Source of the DNA: Luteibacter aegosomatissinici
GTDB lineage: Bacteria; Pseudomonadota; Gammaproteobacteria; Xanthomonadales; Rhodanobacteraceae
Reading direction: 5' to 3'
DNA: 64,000 nucleotides
NCBI RefSeq assembly: GCF_023078495.1
Contig: NZ_CP095742.1
Span: forward strand, 4,930,365-4,994,364
Position numbers and translations under genes: made by a program. Positions within the stretch are counted from its first letter, which is position 1. Every line of letters begins with the position of its first letter. Below, piece by piece: positions 44,268-52,488 of the stretch. The notes under the pieces were generated by a model. That model saw only the letters and a list, made by a program, of their open reading frames with translations, had not been told where the DNA came from and searched no databases.

Positions 44268-46799
44268 TCATTCCTGCGGCGCAGGCGCCACCACGTCACG
44301 CTGTCCGTTGATGCCCATCGGTGAAACGATGCCTGCACTTTCCATCGCCTCAACCAGGCGCGCCGCGCGGTTGTAGCCGATACGGAACTGCCGCTGCACG
44401 AACGAGATGGATGCACGGCGCGTACGCAGGACGAACGCAGCGGCTTCGTCATAGAGTGGATCGAGCTCGGCGTCGACGCCATCTTCGCCACCTTCGCCGT
44501 CGCTGGCTTCGCTCGGCGGCCCCTGCAGGATTTCTTCCTTGTAATCTGGCTCACCAAACTGCTTCAGCCACGCCACGATGCGGTGCACTTCTTCATCGCC
44601 GACGAACGCGCCGTGGATACGCTGTGGATAACCCGTACCCGGCGGAAGGAACAACATGTCACCCTGGCCGAGCAGGCTCTCGGCGCCCATCTGGTCGAGG
44701 ATGGTTCGCGAGTCGATCTTCGATGAAACCTGGAACGCAACACGGGTGGGGATGTTCGCCTTGATAAGGCCGGTGATGACATCGACCGAAGGGCGCTGCG
44801 TGGCGAGGATCAGATGGATGCCTGCGGCACGCGCCTTCTGCGCGAGGCGGGCGATCAGTTCCTCGATCTTCTTGCCCGCCACCATCATCAGGTCGGCCAG
44901 CTCATCGATCACCACGACGATCATCGGCATGGTGTCGAGGTGTTCCGGCACTTCAGGGTGCTTGGGAAACGGATTGAACAGCGGCTTGCCGATGGCGCGT
45001 GCTTCGCGGACCTTCTGGTTGTACCCGGCGAGGTTGCGCACACGCAGGTCGGACATGACCTTGTAGCGGTTCTCCATTTCCGCCACGCACCAGTTCAGCG
45101 CGTTGGCGGCGAGCTTCATGTCGGTGACCACCGGCGCCAGCAGGTGCGGGATGCCTTCGTATACGGAAAGCTCCAGCATCTTCGGGTCGATCATGATCAT
45201 GCGCACGTCTTCAGGCGTGGCCTTGTAGAGCATGGACAGGATCATGGCGTTCACCGCCACCGACTTGCCCGAGCCGGTGGTACCGGCGACTAGCATGTGC
45301 GGTGCCTTCGCCAGATCCGCGACCACGGGTTCACCGGTGATGCCCTTGCCCATGGCCAGCGTAAGCAGCGAATCGCTTTCGCGGTACTCGGACGAATCCA
45401 GGATCTCGGATAGCGCGATCATCTGGCGTTGTTCGTTCGGCAGTTCCAGGCCCATGCACATCTTGCCTGGAATGGTTTCGACGACGCGAATGGACGTGCG
45501 GCCAAGGCCGCGTGCCAGGTCCTTCATCAGCGCGACGATCTGGTTACCGCGCACACCCGTCGCCGGTTCGATCTCGTAGCGTGTGATGACCGGGCCGGCG
45601 GACGCCCCGACCACCTGCACCGGCACCTTGAACTCCGCGAGGCGCTGTTCGATCAGCTCGCCGGTTTCACCCAGTTCCTGCTCGCTCACAGCGAGCGCAC
45701 TCTGCGTTGCCGCGGCAAGCAACGTGAGCGGTGGAAGACTGATCGAACCATGGTTCACCGTGCGCAGCGGGCGCGGCGCGGTAATCGTCGTGATCGTCGC
45801 CTGCTCGGTCGGCGACGAATCATTCGCCGCGATCGCAAACCGCGACACCGGCTTCACCGGCGGCGGCGGGGCAACCGGCAACACAGGCTCCGGAGCGACG
45901 GGCGTTGCCGCCACCTCGACGCGCGGCGCAACGGCGTCGCCCCGCGGCACCGGCTCACCGCTGCCACTGTAGGAGCGTGCTTGCACGCGATCAGCCGCAT
46001 CCACCGACGACCACGTGACATCACTGGCAGAAACACTCGCCGCCATCACTGGCATCGTCTTGATCACGGGAGGCATCACGACCTCCGGCTCGCCACGCAC
46101 CTCACTCTCCACCTGCGCCTGCAACGCCTTCGGCGCCAGCCACGGCTCGCTGATCACCGTATCCGGCTTGGTGCGATGACGCGGCGGCACGGGCGTGGTG
46201 ACGGAAGGCCGGACCGGATCCGGCCGCGTTGGCTCGGCGCGGGATAGGGTGGCCGTCGCGGCACTCGGGCGCGGCGCAGGCTTCGTGGCTTTGATGGGCG
46301 GTTTGGCGGCACGTCGCCGCGCCGGCACGCGGTCCGCCCGGCGCACGGCCGCCGATGGCTTGCGTCCGGTGGCGCGCGTCGCCCCGCGACGGAGCAGCCG
46401 GCTCGTCCCCTCGATCGCCAGCGCGCCCATCGGCTCGAGGATGCCGTTGAGGCGAACAATGGCTTGAGACCAGGGCACCCCGGCGTACCAGGGGAGGGCG
46501 ACGATGATGGCCGCGAGGCTGATCAGGGCAACGATGGGACTCGCCGCGCCAGCCAGCCCGGCCAGCCAGCGGCACACGGCGCCGCCCACGGCGGGATCAT
46601 CCGTGTAATGCGCGATGACCAGCCCTTCCAGGGTGCTGCTCGCAAGCAACACCAGCAGGAAGCCCGACCAGAAACGAATGGCGCCAGGACCGACCGTGGG
46701 CGGGCGCTGCCGCCGGACGAGGGCAGCGGCGACACGCCAGAGCAGGGGAAGCAGCCAGAGAGTGGAGAGCCCGAAGGCGCCGAACACGAACGAGAGCAT
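44268..46799 (-). CDS. ftsK: FtsK/SpoIIIE-family DNA translocase with short membrane domain
   Basis: An 843-residue translocase. Residues 1 to about 125 contain three or four hydrophobic segments, fewer N-terminal residues than E. coli FtsK; an in-frame TAA lies 6 bases before the ATG, so no longer start exists. A P/A/R-rich linker (about 150-340) follows, carrying an in-frame REP (45969-45991). Then the motor: Walker [15 protein letters not shown], Walker [14 protein letters not shown], and the C-terminal winged-helix gamma domain ([27 protein letters not shown]). Moves DNA at division and activates XerCD at dif, encoded at 35409 for XerC. It may be the only FtsK or a second copy. Confidence 0.9.
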   Translation of the reverse strand: MLSFVFGAFGLSTLWLLPLLWRVAAALVRRQRPPTVGPGAIRFWSGFLLVLLASSTLEGLVIAHYTDDPAVGGAVCRWLAGLAGAASPIVALISLAAIIVALPWYAGVPWSQAIVRLNGILEPMGALAIEGTSRLLRRGATRATGRKPSAAVRRADRVPARRRAAKPPIKATKPAPRPSAATATLSRAEPTRPDPVRPSVTTPVPPRHRTKPDTVISEPWLAPKALQAQVESEVRGEPEVVMPPVIKTMPVMAASVSASDVTWSSVDAADRVQARSYSGSGEPVPRGDAVAPRVEVAATPVAPEPVLPVAPPPPVKPVSRFAIAANDSSPTEQATITTITAPRPLRTVNHGSISLPPLTLLAAATQSALAVSEQELGETGELIEQRLAEFKVPVQVVGASAGPVITRYEIEPATGVRGNQIVALMKDLARGLGRTSIRVVETIPGKMCMGLELPNEQRQMIALSEILDSSEYRESDSLLTLAMGKGITGEPVVADLAKAPHMLVAGTTGSGKSVAVNAMILSMLYKATPEDVRMIMIDPKMLELSVYEGIPHLLAPVVTDMKLAANALNWCVAEMENRYKVMSDLRVRNLAGYNQKVREARAIGKPLFNPFPKHPEVPEHLDTMPMIVVVIDELADLMMVAGKKIEELIARLAQKARAAGIHLILATQRPSVDVITGLIKANIPTRVAFQVSSKIDSRTILDQMGAESLLGQGDMLFLPPGTGYPQRIHGAFVGDEEVHRIVAWLKQFGEPDYKEEILQGPPSEASDGEGGEDGVDAELDPLYDEAAAFVLRTRRASISFVQRQFRIGYNRAARLVEAMESAGIVSPMGINGQRDVVAPAPQE
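45969..45991 (+). repeat. REP element in frame inside the ftsK linker
   Basis: GTAGGAGCGTGCTTGCACGC followed by GAT. Read on the coding (minus) strand it adds D-R-V-Q-A-R-S-Y to the linker region without changing the frame. Confidence 0.85.
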
Positions 46800-46904
46800 G
46801 CCTTACCGCAAGGAACGTAGCGAATGCGACAGTTTAGCGTGCATTCGTACGTTCCGTGGGTGAAAGGTGGGCTAAGCCACTGTCGCGGTTAGCTCACGGC
46901 GACC

Positions 46905-47699
46905 TTATGCGCGGTAGCGCGGGGCCATTTCCTTGCGGGAGAGGTTCGGACCCATGGCGATGCGTGCGTCGTTGTAGGCCTTGTACTGGCCTTCGTCGTG
47001 CAGCGGCGGGATGGTGACCACTTCGCCGCGGTCGAAACCGACGAGGGCGGCGTCGACCAGATCGGCCGTCTCCATCACCATGCCCGGCAGCAGGGCTTCC
47101 GGATCCTTGCCCGAGTTTTCCCAGATCTCCGACTTGGTCGCACCCGGGAGCACCGCCTGCACATGGACGTTCGTGCCTTGCAGCTTCGAGGCCAGGCCAA
47201 GGGTCACGTTGAGCAGGTGGGACTTCGTCCCGCTGTAGATGCCATCCATCATTTCCGGTGCGAAGGCCAGCACGGAAGCGATATTGATGATCGCGCCCTT
47301 GTCGCGCTTCACGAACTGCTGCGCGGCTTCGGCGGTCAGCACGGTCGGTGCGATGGTGTTGATCGCCAGGATCTTTTCGATATTGGCGGCGTCGTTTTCG
47401 AGCACACTGCCTTCAAGCGAGATGCCGGCGTTGTTCACCAGCAGGGTGACTGAGCTGTCGCTGGCCAGCCGTGCCTCGACCTTGGCCAGGTCGGCGCGGG
47501 AGGTCAGGTCGGCCTGCAGGGCCTCGACCTTGCGGCCGGTGCGTTCGCTGATCTTGCGGCCCAGGGCCTCTAGGCGGTCCAGCCGGCGGGCGACCAGGAC
47601 CAGGTCGTAGCCGCGGTCGGCCAGGCGCTGGGCATACACCTCGCCGATACCCGACGAAGCGCCCGTGACAATGGCAGTGCCTTTGGATTCAGTGCTCAT
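46905..47699 (-). CDS. SDR-family NAD(P)-dependent oxidoreductase
   Basis: A 264-residue short-chain dehydrogenase: cofactor motif TGASSGIGEVYA at about 13-24, NNAG at about 90, and the active site S...YSGTKSHLL with Y-x-x-x-K. Cytoplasmic; substrate unknown. Divergent from an HxlR regulator whose operator lies between them, so it is probably controlled by it. GGGAGA precedes the start. Confidence 0.9.
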   Translation of the reverse strand: MSTESKGTAIVTGASSGIGEVYAQRLADRGYDLVLVARRLDRLEALGRKISERTGRKVEALQADLTSRADLAKVEARLASDSSVTLLVNNAGISLEGSVLENDAANIEKILAINTIAPTVLTAEAAQQFVKRDKGAIINIASVLAFAPEMMDGIYSGTKSHLLNVTLGLASKLQGTNVHVQAVLPGATKSEIWENSGKDPEALLPGMVMETADLVDAALVGFDRGEVVTIPPLHDEGQYKAYNDARIAMGPNLSRKEMAPRYRA

Positions 47700-47726
47700 A
47701 ACGTGTCTCCCGATGGGTGGATTGCA

Positions 47727-47741
47727 TAGTGATAGTAACTA
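47727..47741. promoter_or_regulatory. second operator-like inverted repeat in the SDR/HxlR gap
   Basis: TAGT-N7-ACTA, an inverted repeat related to the HxlR operator at 47753-47770 (both contain GATAGT). It lies closer to the SDR gene and could serve its promoter on the minus strand. Confidence 0.45.
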
Positions 47742-47743
47742 GG

Positions 47744-47772
47744 TTGTCATACGATAGTGACTCGACTATCAT
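47744..47772 (+). promoter_or_regulatory. hxlR-type promoter with overlapping operator
   Basis: TTGTCA (47744-47749), 17 bases, then TATCAT (47767-47772). The palindrome GATAGT-N6-ACTATC (47753-47770) covers the spacer and -10, so its binding protein would block RNA polymerase. The predicted transcript start coincides with the ATG at 47779, implying a leaderless mRNA. Confidence 0.7.
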
Positions 47773-47778
47773 TTTGCA

Positions 47779-48216
47779 ATGGACATCGAAAAACTTTCTT
47801 CGGGTACCTGCCCCATCTCCCGTGCCCTGGCCCTGGTCGGGGATGCGTGGAGCGCCCTGATCCTGCGCGACGCCAGCCGCGGCATGACCCAGTTCGACCA
47901 GTTCCGGACCAGCCTGGGCATCGCCCCGAACATCCTTTCGCGGCGGCTCAAGGCGCTTACGGAAGCGGGGGTGCTGGAAAAGCGCCGCTACAGCGAGCGG
48001 CCACCGAGGGATGAGTACATCCTGACCCCGGCCGGTACCGACTTCTTGCCGATCCTGGCCGCCATGGGCGAGTGGGGCCGGCGCCATAACGGCGCCGGCG
48101 AACTGAGCCAGTTGGTGAACCCGGCCACCGGGGCACGGGTGGAAGCGGTCGTGGTTGATCGGGCAACGGGTGAATTGCTCAGCCCGGCCAATATGCGCCT
48201 GGAAATGCCGGCCTAA
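47779..48216 (+). CDS. HxlR-family transcriptional regulator
   Basis: A 145-residue winged-helix protein: SGTCPISRALALVGDAWSALILRDASRGMTQFDQF is the HxlR signature with the conserved Cys near residue 11 used for redox or electrophile sensing in some members. Then IAPNILSRRLKAL (recognition helix) and the wing RRYSERPPRDEYILTPAG. Divergent from an SDR gene; an autoregulatory operator lies in the gap. No room for a ribosome binding site in the predicted transcript. Confidence 0.88.
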   Translation: MDIEKLSSGTCPISRALALVGDAWSALILRDASRGMTQFDQFRTSLGIAPNILSRRLKALTEAGVLEKRRYSERPPRDEYILTPAGTDFLPILAAMGEWGRRHNGAGELSQLVNPATGARVEAVVVDRATGELLSPANMRLEMPA

Positions 48217-49226
48217 CGATCGACCGTGACGGTCCAGCGGCCGCGGCCGTCGTCGCGGAAGGCGAACTCAACGGGCAGGAACTTCTCGATCAAGGCCGCG
48301 TTACTGCGCGTGTGCTCGGATGGGGCGAGGGTGGTGAAGCTTCCGCGGCCAGCGAGCGCCATCGGCAGCAGCAACTGGTCGGCCAGATACGTGTCGGCAA
48401 ACACCCCAGCCTCCATCCACGCCTTCGCGTCCGCGCAAACACGCTCGGCCACGGCTTCGGCCGTAACGCGCTTCTCGCCGAAACCGGTGAATACCGCCGC
48501 ACCGTGGTCTGTGGCGAACCGTATCGAAAGCGCATTGCCCGGGCCGGACGCCTGGCGCACCTCGTGAACCGACCACTCACCGTTCGCCAGACCAAGCCGT
48601 GCCCTCGCAACGGCAAGCTCACGCTCGGCGATCGTCGCCGGGATCGCGGAGACGATGGCCAGCGCATGGCGTTCGATGACGTTCCCGCGTTCGGCCAGAT
48701 GCACCTCCGCCGGGCGCCGGCTCTCGCGCAGGTCGATACGAATGCTGCCGCCGCCCGCGGGGTAGAAACCGTGGCTATCCAGATTGAACGTGGCGTCGAG
48801 GCCCATCCTGGCCAGCACAGGCAGGAACGCCTCGGCAATGAAGTTCGCCGACGGTGCCTGTGGATTGTGCGTGCCGCCCTCGATCACCAGCCGGGCGGTG
48901 ACGCCATGCATCCACAACGCGGGGAGCACCGTCTGCAGCACCAGCGTCGTTGAGCCTGCCGTGCCGATCGTCCAGCGGTGCTGGCCACCACGCACGCCGC
49001 GTGGCGTGAAGCGCAACGTTGTGGATCCGGGTTGCGCGCCCTCCACGCCTGCATCGCCAATGTCCCGTGCGGCTTCCACGGCCGTCAGGTGTTGGCGCAG
49101 CAGGCCCGGCCGCTCGCGCTTGCCGCGGATGCCTTCCATGGCAAAGGGCTCGCCGGTGCACAGGCTGAGTGCCAGTGCGGTGCGCAGCAGCTGTCCGCCG
49201 CCGGCCTGTCCATCAATCTCGATCAT
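48213..49226 (-). CDS. rtcA: RNA 3'-terminal phosphate cyclase
   Basis: A 337-residue protein with the family start IEIDGQAGGGQLLRTALALS, the middle VIEGGTHNPQAPSANFIAEAFLPVLARMG, and the C-terminal GRGSFTTLAPSEHTRSNA with the nucleophilic His region. Converts RNA 3'-phosphates to 2',3'-cyclic phosphates, ready for RtcB. Starts 21 bases after rtcB. Its stop overlaps the convergent hxlR-type gene by 4 bases. Confidence 0.94.
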   Translation of the reverse strand: MIEIDGQAGGGQLLRTALALSLCTGEPFAMEGIRGKRERPGLLRQHLTAVEAARDIGDAGVEGAQPGSTTLRFTPRGVRGGQHRWTIGTAGSTTLVLQTVLPALWMHGVTARLVIEGGTHNPQAPSANFIAEAFLPVLARMGLDATFNLDSHGFYPAGGGSIRIDLRESRRPAEVHLAERGNVIERHALAIVSAIPATIAERELAVARARLGLANGEWSVHEVRQASGPGNALSIRFATDHGAAVFTGFGEKRVTAEAVAERVCADAKAWMEAGVFADTYLADQLLLPMALAGRGSFTTLAPSEHTRSNAALIEKFLPVEFAFRDDGRGRWTVTVDR

Positions 49227-49247
49227 GTCCTTGCTTTCCTCGTTTCC

Positions 49248-50468
49248 TTAGCCCTTCACGCACACCACCTGGCGCAGCGTGTGGACGATTTCGACCAGGT
49301 CTTCCTGGGCCTTCATCACCGCATCGATCGGCTTGTACGCCGCCGGCGATTCGTCGATGACATCCGCGTCCCTGCGGCATTCCACGTGGGCGGTGGCCTT
49401 GCGGTGCTCTTCGAGCGTGATCTGCTTCTTCGCCTGCGTACGGCTCATGACACGTCCCGCGCCATGGCTGCAGCTGTTGAAGCTTTCCTCGTTACCCAGG
49501 CCACGCACGATGAAACTGCGCGTACCCATGCTGCCAGGAATGATGCCGAGCTCGCCCTTCTTCGCGCTGACCGCGCCCTTACGGGTCACGAACACATCCT
49601 TGCCGAGGTGATGCTCACGGCTCACGTAGTTGTGGTGGCAGTTCACCGCCTCGGCCCATGCTTCGAACGGCTTCGTGATCACTTTACGCGCCGCATCCAC
49701 GACGTGCTGCATCATGATCGCGCGGTTGGTGCGGGCATAGCGCTGCGCCCAATCCACGGCGAACACATAGTCACCAAAGTGCTCGCTACCTTCCGGCAAG
49801 TACGCGAGGTCCTGGTCGGGCAGGTTGATCATCCAGCGACGCATGTCTTCCTTGGCCAGCTCGATGAAGTGCGTGCCGATGGCATTACCCACGCCGCGTG
49901 ACCCCGAGTGCAGCATGAACCACACGCGGTCCTCTTCATCCAGGCAAACCTCCACGAAGTGGTTACCCGTGCCGAGCGTACCGAGGTGGTGCAGGTTGTT
50001 GGTACGCGACAGCCTGGGGTACTTGTCGGTGATGAGCTTGAAGTCCGAGGCCAGCGCCTGCCAGCCGGAAAGCGTGGCATCGGGCGGCGTTTCCCACGCG
50101 CCCTTGTCGCGGCGGCCCAGCGTACGGCCATGCGGCACCGCGGATTCGATCGCGTGGCGCAGCCCACGCAGATCGTCCGGCAGGTCCGAAGCCATGAGCG
50201 TGGTACGCGTGGCGATCATGCCGCAGCCGATATCGACACCCACGGCCGCAGGCACGATCGCGCCGATGGTCGGGACCACCGAGCCTACCGTCGCGCCCTT
50301 GCCAAGGTGCACGTCGGGCATGACGGCCAGCCAGCCGTGTACGAACGGCAGCTTGGCAATGTTGATGAGCTGTTGGCGCGCCTCGTCCTCCAGCTGGACG
50401 CCGCGGGTCCACGCCTTGATCGGCTTGGCGCCCGGCTCGTTGATAACGTTGTAAGCGGTGGTGCTCAT
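49248..50468 (-). CDS. rtcB: RNA-splicing ligase RtcB
   Basis: A 406-residue GTP/Mn-dependent RNA ligase: the metal site AVGVDIGCGM, GNHFVEV, HSGSRGVGN, and the guanylylated His in CSHGAGRVMSR. It joins 2',3'-cyclic-phosphate or 3'-phosphate ends to 5'-OH ends. I chose the ATG at 50468, which starts at the family N-terminus, rather than an upstream in-frame extension that would run through the Y RNA region. Confidence 0.95.
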   Translation of the reverse strand: MSTTAYNVINEPGAKPIKAWTRGVQLEDEARQQLINIAKLPFVHGWLAVMPDVHLGKGATVGSVVPTIGAIVPAAVGVDIGCGMIATRTTLMASDLPDDLRGLRHAIESAVPHGRTLGRRDKGAWETPPDATLSGWQALASDFKLITDKYPRLSRTNNLHHLGTLGTGNHFVEVCLDEEDRVWFMLHSGSRGVGNAIGTHFIELAKEDMRRWMINLPDQDLAYLPEGSEHFGDYVFAVDWAQRYARTNRAIMMQHVVDAARKVITKPFEAWAEAVNCHHNYVSREHHLGKDVFVTRKGAVSAKKGELGIIPGSMGTRSFIVRGLGNEESFNSCSHGAGRVMSRTQAKKQITLEEHRKATAHVECRRDADVIDESPAAYKPIDAVMKAQEDLVEIVHTLRQVVCVKG

Positions 50469-50500
50469 GGTGATCGTCCTGATAACACAGATGAATAGGT

Positions 50501-50603
50501 GCGGCGACAAGAAGGCGTGGAGCATCCGGCCGAAGCCGGGGGGGACTCGAACCCCCTGAGCCCTTGCGGGCCTTATCCAAGTAGCTCCACAGGCATTCGC
50601 CGC
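50501..50603 (-). ncRNA. tRNA-like Y RNA (YrlA type) between rsr and rtcB
   Basis: On the minus strand this holds a tRNA-like fold. A 7-bp acceptor-like stem GTGGAGC/GCTCCAC (50584-50590 with 50517-50523) closes it. Inside are a short D-arm-like CTT-GGAT-AAG, an anticodon-arm-like GCCC-GCAA-GGGC, and a T-arm GGGGG-TTCGAGT-CCCCC with the canonical TTCGA loop. An extra hairpin CCGGC-TTCG-GCCGG follows. An outer 7-bp stem GCGGCGA/TCGCCGC (50597-50603 with 50501-50507) encloses all. Location between rsr and rtcB is where Salmonella carries its YrlA/YrlB Y RNAs, which bind Rsr. The exact 5' and 3' ends are not known. Confidence 0.75.
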
Positions 50604-50757
50604 GAACTGAAAACATGGCCCGGATCCGGAAAGCGACAACCATGGCCTGGCAATGACGGCCCGGTGGGACGCCACACTCCATAGGTGTATGCCCGGCCGC
50701 ATTCGCTTTCCGCCGGCCCTCCCGGCAGGCCCATTCCTGCCGGGAGTAAAAAAACGT
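50604..50757 (-). other. gap between rsr stop and the tRNA-like RNA: structured, no protein gene
   Basis: Contains an 11-bp perfect hairpin CTCCCGGCAGG/CCTGCCGGGAG (50719-50746). On the minus strand it is preceded, not followed, by a seven-T run right after the rsr stop, so it is not a normal terminator. Further small inverted repeats (GTGG-CGTC-CCAC near 50670, CCGGATCCGG near 50625) occur. It may be the 5' part of the Y RNA precursor, a second Y RNA or a processing region. Confidence 0.45.
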
Positions 50758-52317
50758 CTAGAGAGGCGTCGCCTCGATGCGCTCAACCCAGTGCGTTGCG
50801 CCTTTCCCACGCGCCGCGTCAGCCAACAAGCCGAACACGGCGTCGCTAAAACCGGCGATGTGCAGCACATCGTCACGCCCCTCGCCCTGGAACTGGCTTG
50901 TGGCGTAGGGCTGCACGTCGATGCATGCCAGGCGCGCCGAAGGGTTACGTGCCTTCAGTGCGTTCCATGCCTGCATCGAGGCCGTGCCATCCTGCCCCTT
51001 GTTCACGTCGAACCAGCTCTGGTTGTCCGAAACGATGAGGAGCATGTCGACCTTCGCCTTTTCCGCGGCCAGCTGCCGCAGCGGGGCGCTTACCGCCGTG
51101 CCGCCCGAAACCAGCGCCGCCAGCTCCCGTGCCTTCGCCATGACCGTGCCGCCCTTGCGCTCGCGATAAGGCACCACCGCCTGGTTGAACGGGATGATCC
51201 GTATGCGCGGGTTGGCCCGTTTGAGGGTGGCGGCGATCAATGCCGCCACCTCCACGCAGGTCGCCACCGTGGTGGCACCGCGGCGATATCCCGTGACCGG
51301 ATTCGCCATGGAACCCGAAACGTCGACCGCGATGACGACCTGGCCTTTCAACGCGGGAACCGCCGCCGTCGCCGCTTCCATCGCATCGTGCAATGCATTG
51401 GCAATCGCCTGGGGCATCGTGCCTTCGGCCGCGCGGTACGCCACCATCAACTGGTACGGAAACACGCGCGCCTTGCGGATGGCTTCGCGATCACGGAGGC
51501 GCGCCGCGATGGCTTGCGTGAACGCTTCGTCCTCGAACAATCCCTGCCGCGCGAACGTGTTGAGGTTCATGCGGATGGACTGCCACGAACCGCGTAAGGC
51601 GACCGCCTTGCGTTGTGCCGTGGTGAGCGGCAGCGACGCGAAGAACTCGCGCGGCGTCTCCGGCGGTGTACCGCGCGGATCGGCCTTGAACAGTTCGTAC
51701 GCCAGCACCTCCGACGGCAACACCGCCGGCGCGTGTGGGCGACCGAGCAACCAGGCGTACAGCGCTTCACGTCCGGCATCGGCGGGGCGCGGGTGCACCA
51801 TGCGGATGACGTCGGCGAGCGACGGCTGCGTGCCGACCGAGGCCGCGAGCACCGACATCGTCGATGCCTGTTCGAGCCACTGCTGCACGAGGCGCTTCGG
51901 CCGGCTACCCAGCGAACGGCGACCGGTCACACCGCTGCGCATGATCTGGACGAAGTTACGCAGCATGCGGCCGTTATCGATCACGCGGTTGAATGCCTTC
52001 TCGAGCACCGCGCCATCACGGTTGGCGAGGTGCGCCAACAACAGCGCCGGCATGTCCTTCATGTGCGCCTTCTGCCGGGCGTGGATGGCGACCCGCGCCA
52101 CGAAGTCCGCCGGTACCGCGGCGCACAGCGCCAGGGCCTGGGCCAGTTGGGCTTCCTCCGTGGCGTAGTAGGTACCGTTGAGGCAACCCGTGGCCGCATA
52201 CAGCGCCAGGGCCGAACGCGGGTCACGAAGGTAGGCGGTGCCGCCGGCCTCGTTGATGGCATCGGCTTGCGGGGCAGGTGCTCCGCGGGCGCTGGTGAAA
52301 AGAGTGCGGTTGGCCAT
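50758..52317 (-). CDS. rsr: Ro60-like TROVE-domain RNA-binding protein (Rsr)
   Basis: A 519-residue protein. The N-terminal two thirds form the TROVE HEAT-repeat ring (LYAATGCLNGTYYATEEAQLAQAL, FVARVAIHARQKAHMKDMPALLLAHL, ML-RNFVQIMRSGVTGRRSLGSRPKRLVQQWL). The C-terminal third is a von Willebrand A domain with metal site D-V-S-G-S (VIAVDVSGSMA). Ro60 orthologues bind Y RNAs and misfolded RNAs. The ATG at 52317 has GGGAGA upstream. First gene of the sigma-54 operon rsr-YRNA-rtcB-rtcA. Confidence 0.93.
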   Translation of the reverse strand: MANRTLFTSARGAPAPQADAINEAGGTAYLRDPRSALALYAATGCLNGTYYATEEAQLAQALALCAAVPADFVARVAIHARQKAHMKDMPALLLAHLANRDGAVLEKAFNRVIDNGRMLRNFVQIMRSGVTGRRSLGSRPKRLVQQWLEQASTMSVLAASVGTQPSLADVIRMVHPRPADAGREALYAWLLGRPHAPAVLPSEVLAYELFKADPRGTPPETPREFFASLPLTTAQRKAVALRGSWQSIRMNLNTFARQGLFEDEAFTQAIAARLRDREAIRKARVFPYQLMVAYRAAEGTMPQAIANALHDAMEAATAAVPALKGQVVIAVDVSGSMANPVTGYRRGATTVATCVEVAALIAATLKRANPRIRIIPFNQAVVPYRERKGGTVMAKARELAALVSGGTAVSAPLRQLAAEKAKVDMLLIVSDNQSWFDVNKGQDGTASMQAWNALKARNPSARLACIDVQPYATSQFQGEGRDDVLHIAGFSDAVFGLLADAARGKGATHWVERIEATPL

Positions 52318-52349
52318 GGTGGCGTCTCCCTGGATGTTGCCTGGATAGA

Positions 52350-52364
52350 GCAGGAGCCGTGCCA
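52350..52364 (-). promoter_or_regulatory. sigma-54 promoter of the rsr-Y RNA-rtcBA operon
   Basis: On the minus strand TGGCACGGCTCCTGC: perfect TGGCACG -24 element, 4-base spacer, CTGC for the -12 TTGC, with correct GG/GC spacing. It lies 33 bases before the rsr start and opposite the sigma-54 activator gene rtcR. Confidence 0.85.
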
Positions 52365-52451
52365 AGATCGATTGGGTGGTTTTAACTCATTGTTTTAATG
52401 GACGTAATTCCGATAAAGTCGGACAGAGGCCAGACGACGAGGCGATGATTT

Positions 52452-52469
52452 ACGATATGAACGTATCGT
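52452..52469. promoter_or_regulatory. inverted repeat, possible RtcR upstream activating site
   Basis: ACGATA-TGAACG-TATCGT, a perfect 6+6 palindrome about 90-115 bases upstream of the sigma-54 promoter and 20 bases before the rtcR start. The distance suits enhancer-type activator binding, and the site could also regulate rtcR itself. A second palindrome CCGA-TAAAG-TCGG lies at 52410-52422. Confidence 0.5.
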
Positions 52470-52488
52470 TGGATAGATGGATGGATCA

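Noticed and set aside
50517..50590. A tRNA gene on the minus strand (T-arm and 7-bp acceptor-like stem)
   Set aside because: The D-arm analogue has only 3 bp, the anticodon-arm analogue is capped by GCAA, not a 7-base loop, and an extra hairpin follows the T-arm. The place between rsr and rtcB fits a Y RNA with a tRNA mimic.
50719..50754. Rho-independent terminator after rsr
   Set aside because: On the operon strand the T-run precedes the hairpin, and on the plus strand the hairpin is followed by A residues.
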